Source: an uncultured Collinsella sp. (GTDB taxonomy: Bacteria > Actinomycetota > Coriobacteriia > Coriobacteriales > Coriobacteriaceae). Taken from it: a DNA stretch of 8,867 nt. The notes beneath the pieces are model-generated. The model searched no databases and was not told the DNA's origin. It worked only from the letters and a program-made list of their open reading frames with translations. A program made the position numbers and the translations under genes. Numbering within the stretch: the first letter of the stretch is position 1; the number at the start of each line of letters is the position of its first letter. Positions 7,586 through 8,867 of the stretch are shown here, piece after piece. The DNA lies in NCBI GenBank assembly GCA_934643435.1, contig CAKUCJ010000040.1, positions 1-8,867 of the forward strand, given 5' to 3'.

Positions 7586-8545
7586 CTACTTCCAGCGAAG
7601 CAGGTAGCCACCTATATCCAGACCGGCGCCAAATCCAACCAAGGCGATCGTGTCGCCCGGGCAAAGCGCGCCGGAGCTTGCCAGCCGGTCGAGGGCAAGC
7701 GGAATGCAGGCGCTCGAGATGTTGCCGGTTTCGCGCAACGTGCGAACCACGCGGTCGTCTGGCACACCCAAACGCTTGACCGCTTGGCTCAAAATTCGTT
7801 CGTTGGCCTGATGGAATACAAAATGGTCGATGTCCGCAACCGCGATACTCGCGTCGCTCGCGAGCTTGTTGACCGTGTCGCAAATCGCATTGACACCAAA
7901 CTTGAACACGCGACGGCCGTTCATGGAAAGCACGCTCTCGCGGCCCGCAGAAGCCTTGAACGGCGAGGTCCCGGCTAACCCCGGTACACGCAGCGTCTCG
8001 ACATCGGGAGCGGTCGAAAGCTCAACGGCAAGGTGATTCTCTCCCCCAGCCTCTATGACCGCAGCGCCCGCGCCATCACCAAAGAGCACGCACGTCGCGC
8101 GGTCGGTCCAGTCGAGCGCACGCGTCATCTGCTCGGCTGCGACGACAAGTACGCGTTTTGCGCGACCGCGGGCGATATAGCCCTCGGCGACATCGAGCGC
8201 AAATACAAAGCCGGCACAGGCTGCCGAGACGTCAAAGGCAGGACATGCGGCTCCTAAGCGCTCGGCAACGGCGCACGCTTCGGCGGGAACGAGATGGTCG
8301 CCCGTCGTCGTCGAGCAGACGATAAGATCCAGCTGGCTCGCATCGATTCCGGATGCCTGGAGCGCCCGCTCGCTTGCTGCAACGGCAAGGTCGTCGAGCG
8401 ACTCGTTGGTGCAGACATGGCGGCTCTTAATACCCGTGCGGGTAAAAATCCACTCATCCGAGGTATCGAGAAACTCGGACAGCTCGTCATTGGAAACGCT
8501 GCGCTCGGGAAGTGCCGAGCCCGTTCCCAGTATCGTGAAACCCAT
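7586..8545 (-). CDS. fabH: 3-oxoacyl-ACP synthase III (FabH, KAS III)
   Basis: FabH starts fatty acid synthesis by condensing an acyl-CoA primer with malonyl-ACP. The protein is 319 aa (E. coli 317). The catalytic triad is Cys110 (SAACAGF), His245 (FHQAN) and Asn275 (GNISSA), and GDGAGA lies at 157-162. The frame runs upstream to about 8602, but the ATG at 8545 begins at the conserved MGFTILGTGSALPE and has AAGGAGGT 5 nt upstream, so it is the start. Two sites differ from E. coli FabH by my alignment: Val86 stands where E. coli has the pocket residue Phe87, and the C-terminal loop reads GFGAGLDIGG instead of the usual FGGG-TWG pattern. These may affect primer choice. It is the first gene of the operon, downstream of two operator-like repeats. 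Confidence 0.95.
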   Translation of the reverse strand: MGFTILGTGSALPERSVSNDELSEFLDTSDEWIFTRTGIKSRHVCTNESLDDLAVAASERALQASGIDASQLDLIVCSTTTGDHLVPAEACAVAERLGAACPAFDVSAACAGFVFALDVAEGYIARGRAKRVLVVAAEQMTRALDWTDRATCVLFGDGAGAAVIEAGGENHLAVELSTAPDVETLRVPGLAGTSPFKASAGRESVLSMNGRRVFKFGVNAICDTVNKLASDASIAVADIDHFVFHQANERILSQAVKRLGVPDDRVVRTLRETGNISSACIPLALDRLASSGALCPGDTIALVGFGAGLDIGGYLLRWK

Positions 8546-8550
8546 CACTA

Positions 8551-8558
8551 ACCTCCTT
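8551..8558 (-). promoter_or_regulatory. fabH ribosome binding site (AAGGAGGT)
   Basis: A full-length complement to the 16S rRNA 3' end, 5 nt before the ATG at 8545. It fixes the fabH start against the longer open frame upstream and predicts strong initiation of the first operon gene. Confidence 0.85.
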
Positions 8559-8580
8559 TGAGTTGTTGACGTGTTTACAT
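8557..8580 (+). repeat. Operator-like repeat, copy 1 (proximal to fabH)
   Basis: This 24-bp stretch matches the copy at 8605-8628 at 21 of 24 positions. Its core TGTTGACGTGTTTACA (8564-8579) is an imperfect inverted repeat: TGTTGAC and GTTTACA around a central GT, with five of seven arm positions complementary. It lies just upstream of the fabH ribosome binding site, so a bound protein would sit in the leader or near the transcription start. The regulator is unknown; no regulator gene is in the window. Confidence 0.6.
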
Positions 8581-8604
8581 CGACCAAGAGAGGATAGCGC
8601 ATTC

Positions 8605-8628
8605 TTTGCTTTGTTGACGTGTTAACAT
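8605..8628 (+). repeat. Operator-like repeat, copy 2 (distal from fabH)
   Basis: This is the second copy, offset by exactly 48 bp from the first. Its core TGTTGACGTGTTAACA (8612-8627) is the better palindrome: TGTTGAC and GTTAACA around a central GT match at six of seven arm positions. It overlaps the edge of the candidate fabH -10 element TTTAAT (8632-8627) and the expected start point just downstream, so repression of fabH by occlusion is plausible. This is inference from position only. Confidence 0.62.
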
Positions 8629-8703
8629 TAAATTGTCCAAATGCGACAAAGGCTTCACATTGTGCCTATCGCTCGACGTCATTGCATGATTGCTTTGTTT
8701 ATT

Positions 8704-8711
8704 AAGGAGGT
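8704..8711 (+). promoter_or_regulatory. birA ribosome binding site (AAGGAGGT)
   Basis: The same eight-base Shine-Dalgarno sequence as at fabH, 10 nt before the birA ATG at 8722. The spacing is at the long end of the useful range, so initiation may be weaker than the sequence match suggests. Confidence 0.75.
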
Positions 8712-8721
8712 AGCAGCCGTT

Positions 8722-8867
8722 ATGGATGCTCATTTGACGGTGGTCGATGTAACCGGATCGACCAACGATGACCTGCTCGAAGCAGGAAAGTTGGGGGCAC
8801 CCCACGGCACCGGCCTTGCCGCCCGCGCACAAACTGCCGGACGGGGACGACGCGGCCACAAATGGGA
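8722..8867 (+). CDS. birA: Biotin-protein ligase BirA, N-terminal part (3' end outside window)
   Basis: The product attaches biotin to acceptor lysines, here most likely Lys123 of AccB. Only the first 48 codons are in the window. They contain the catalytic-domain motifs of the family: TGSTNDDLLE (11-20) and ARAQTAGRGRRGHKW (34-48), the biotin/ATP-binding GRGRRG loop. The catalytic domain begins within about ten residues of the ATG, so the N-terminal winged helix of bifunctional BirA (about 60 residues before this point in E. coli) is absent. This is therefore a ligase-only type that should not act as a repressor by itself. The ATG at 8722 is the only fitting start, with AAGGAGGT 10 nt upstream, a rather long spacing. 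It is transcribed away from fabH. Confidence 0.93.
   Translation, partial: MDAHLTVVDVTGSTNDDLLEAGKLGAPHGTGLAARAQTAGRGRRGHKW

Larger units (their letters stand above)
1..8545 (-). other. FASII / acetyl-CoA carboxylase operon (fabH to accDA)
   Basis: Ten minus-strand genes follow one another with gaps of 52, 2, -13, 29, 44, 3, 9, 10 and -8 bp (negative means overlap) and no terminator-like hairpin between them. This points to a single transcript starting upstream of fabH. The set covers malonyl-CoA formation (AccB, AccC, AccDA), malonyl loading (FabD, ACP), initiation (FabH) and elongation (FabF, FabG, FabZ, FabK). The order matches the streptococcal and clostridial arrangement, except that no fabT-like MarR gene precedes fabH here and accD and accA are fused. 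The operon's 3' end lies outside the window. Confidence 0.85.
8546..8721. promoter_or_regulatory. fabH/birA divergent intergenic region
   Basis: These 176 bp separate two genes transcribed away from each other and should hold the promoters of both. The base composition is more AT-rich than the genes. It contains two operator-like repeats (8557-8580 and 8605-8628) and a perfect ribosome binding site at each end. A possible -10 element for fabH on the minus strand is TTTAAT at 8632-8627, five of six matches to TATAAT, but I see no good -35 at the right spacing. For birA I see no convincing promoter. The regulatory role is inferred from position and from the repeats. Confidence 0.6.

Noticed and set aside
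8546..8602. N-terminal extension of fabH by 19 codons
   Set aside because: It would run through the AAGGAGGT ribosome site and repeat copy 1, and FabH homology begins at the ATG at 8545.
8614..8642. TTGACG at 8614-8619 as a -35 element for birA (also TTGACG at 8566-8571)
   Set aside because: No acceptable -10 lies 16-18 bp downstream of either, and both hexamers are parts of the palindromic repeats, which explain them better.
8651..8666. Short CACA-T-TGTG palindrome in the fabH/birA region
   Set aside because: Nine bases of dyad symmetry in one copy is easily due to chance and there is no second copy to support it.

Overview
The window carries a type II fatty acid synthesis (FASII) and acetyl-CoA carboxylase operon on the minus strand, and the first 48 codons of a divergent biotin-protein ligase gene on the plus strand. 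The DNA is GC-rich, with strong G/C bias at third codon positions and mostly clear AGGAG-type ribosome binding sites. The gene order fabH-acpP-fabK-fabD-fabG-fabF-accB-fabZ-accC-accD-accA is the one known from streptococci and clostridia, and enoyl reduction is by FabK. A GC-rich genome with this order suggests a member of the Coriobacteriia (Collinsella or Olsenella type). That assignment is inference from remembered patterns and was not tested by a search.

Layout, in the direction of transcription (high to low coordinates): fabH (8545-7586), acpP (7533-7297), fabK (7294-6350), fabD (6362-5436), fabG (5406-4633), fabF (4588-3341), accB (3337-2864), fabZ (2854-2432), accC (2421-1078) and a fused accDA gene (1085 to the left edge, incomplete). 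Gaps are 52 bp or less and two junctions overlap, so one polycistronic unit is likely. To the right, 176 bp of AT-richer DNA separates fabH from birA, which leaves the window at its right edge. No RNA gene, mobile element, CRISPR array or convincing terminator was seen.

How the genes work together: BirA attaches biotin to Lys123 of AccB. AccC carboxylates that biotin, and the AccDA carboxyltransferase moves the carboxyl group to acetyl-CoA to give malonyl-CoA. FabD loads malonate onto ACP, FabH starts chains, and FabF, FabG, FabZ and FabK run the elongation cycle. All expected catalytic residues within the window are present, and no frameshift or broken gene was seen.

The most interesting points are the accD-accA fusion, and a pair of near-identical 24-bp direct repeats (48 bp apart) in the fabH/birA intergenic region. 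Each repeat contains a 16-bp imperfect palindrome that looks like an operator for an unidentified regulator. FabH also has unusual residues around its acyl pocket and oxyanion loop. The rest is well-conserved core metabolism, and I do not see a wholly new system here.
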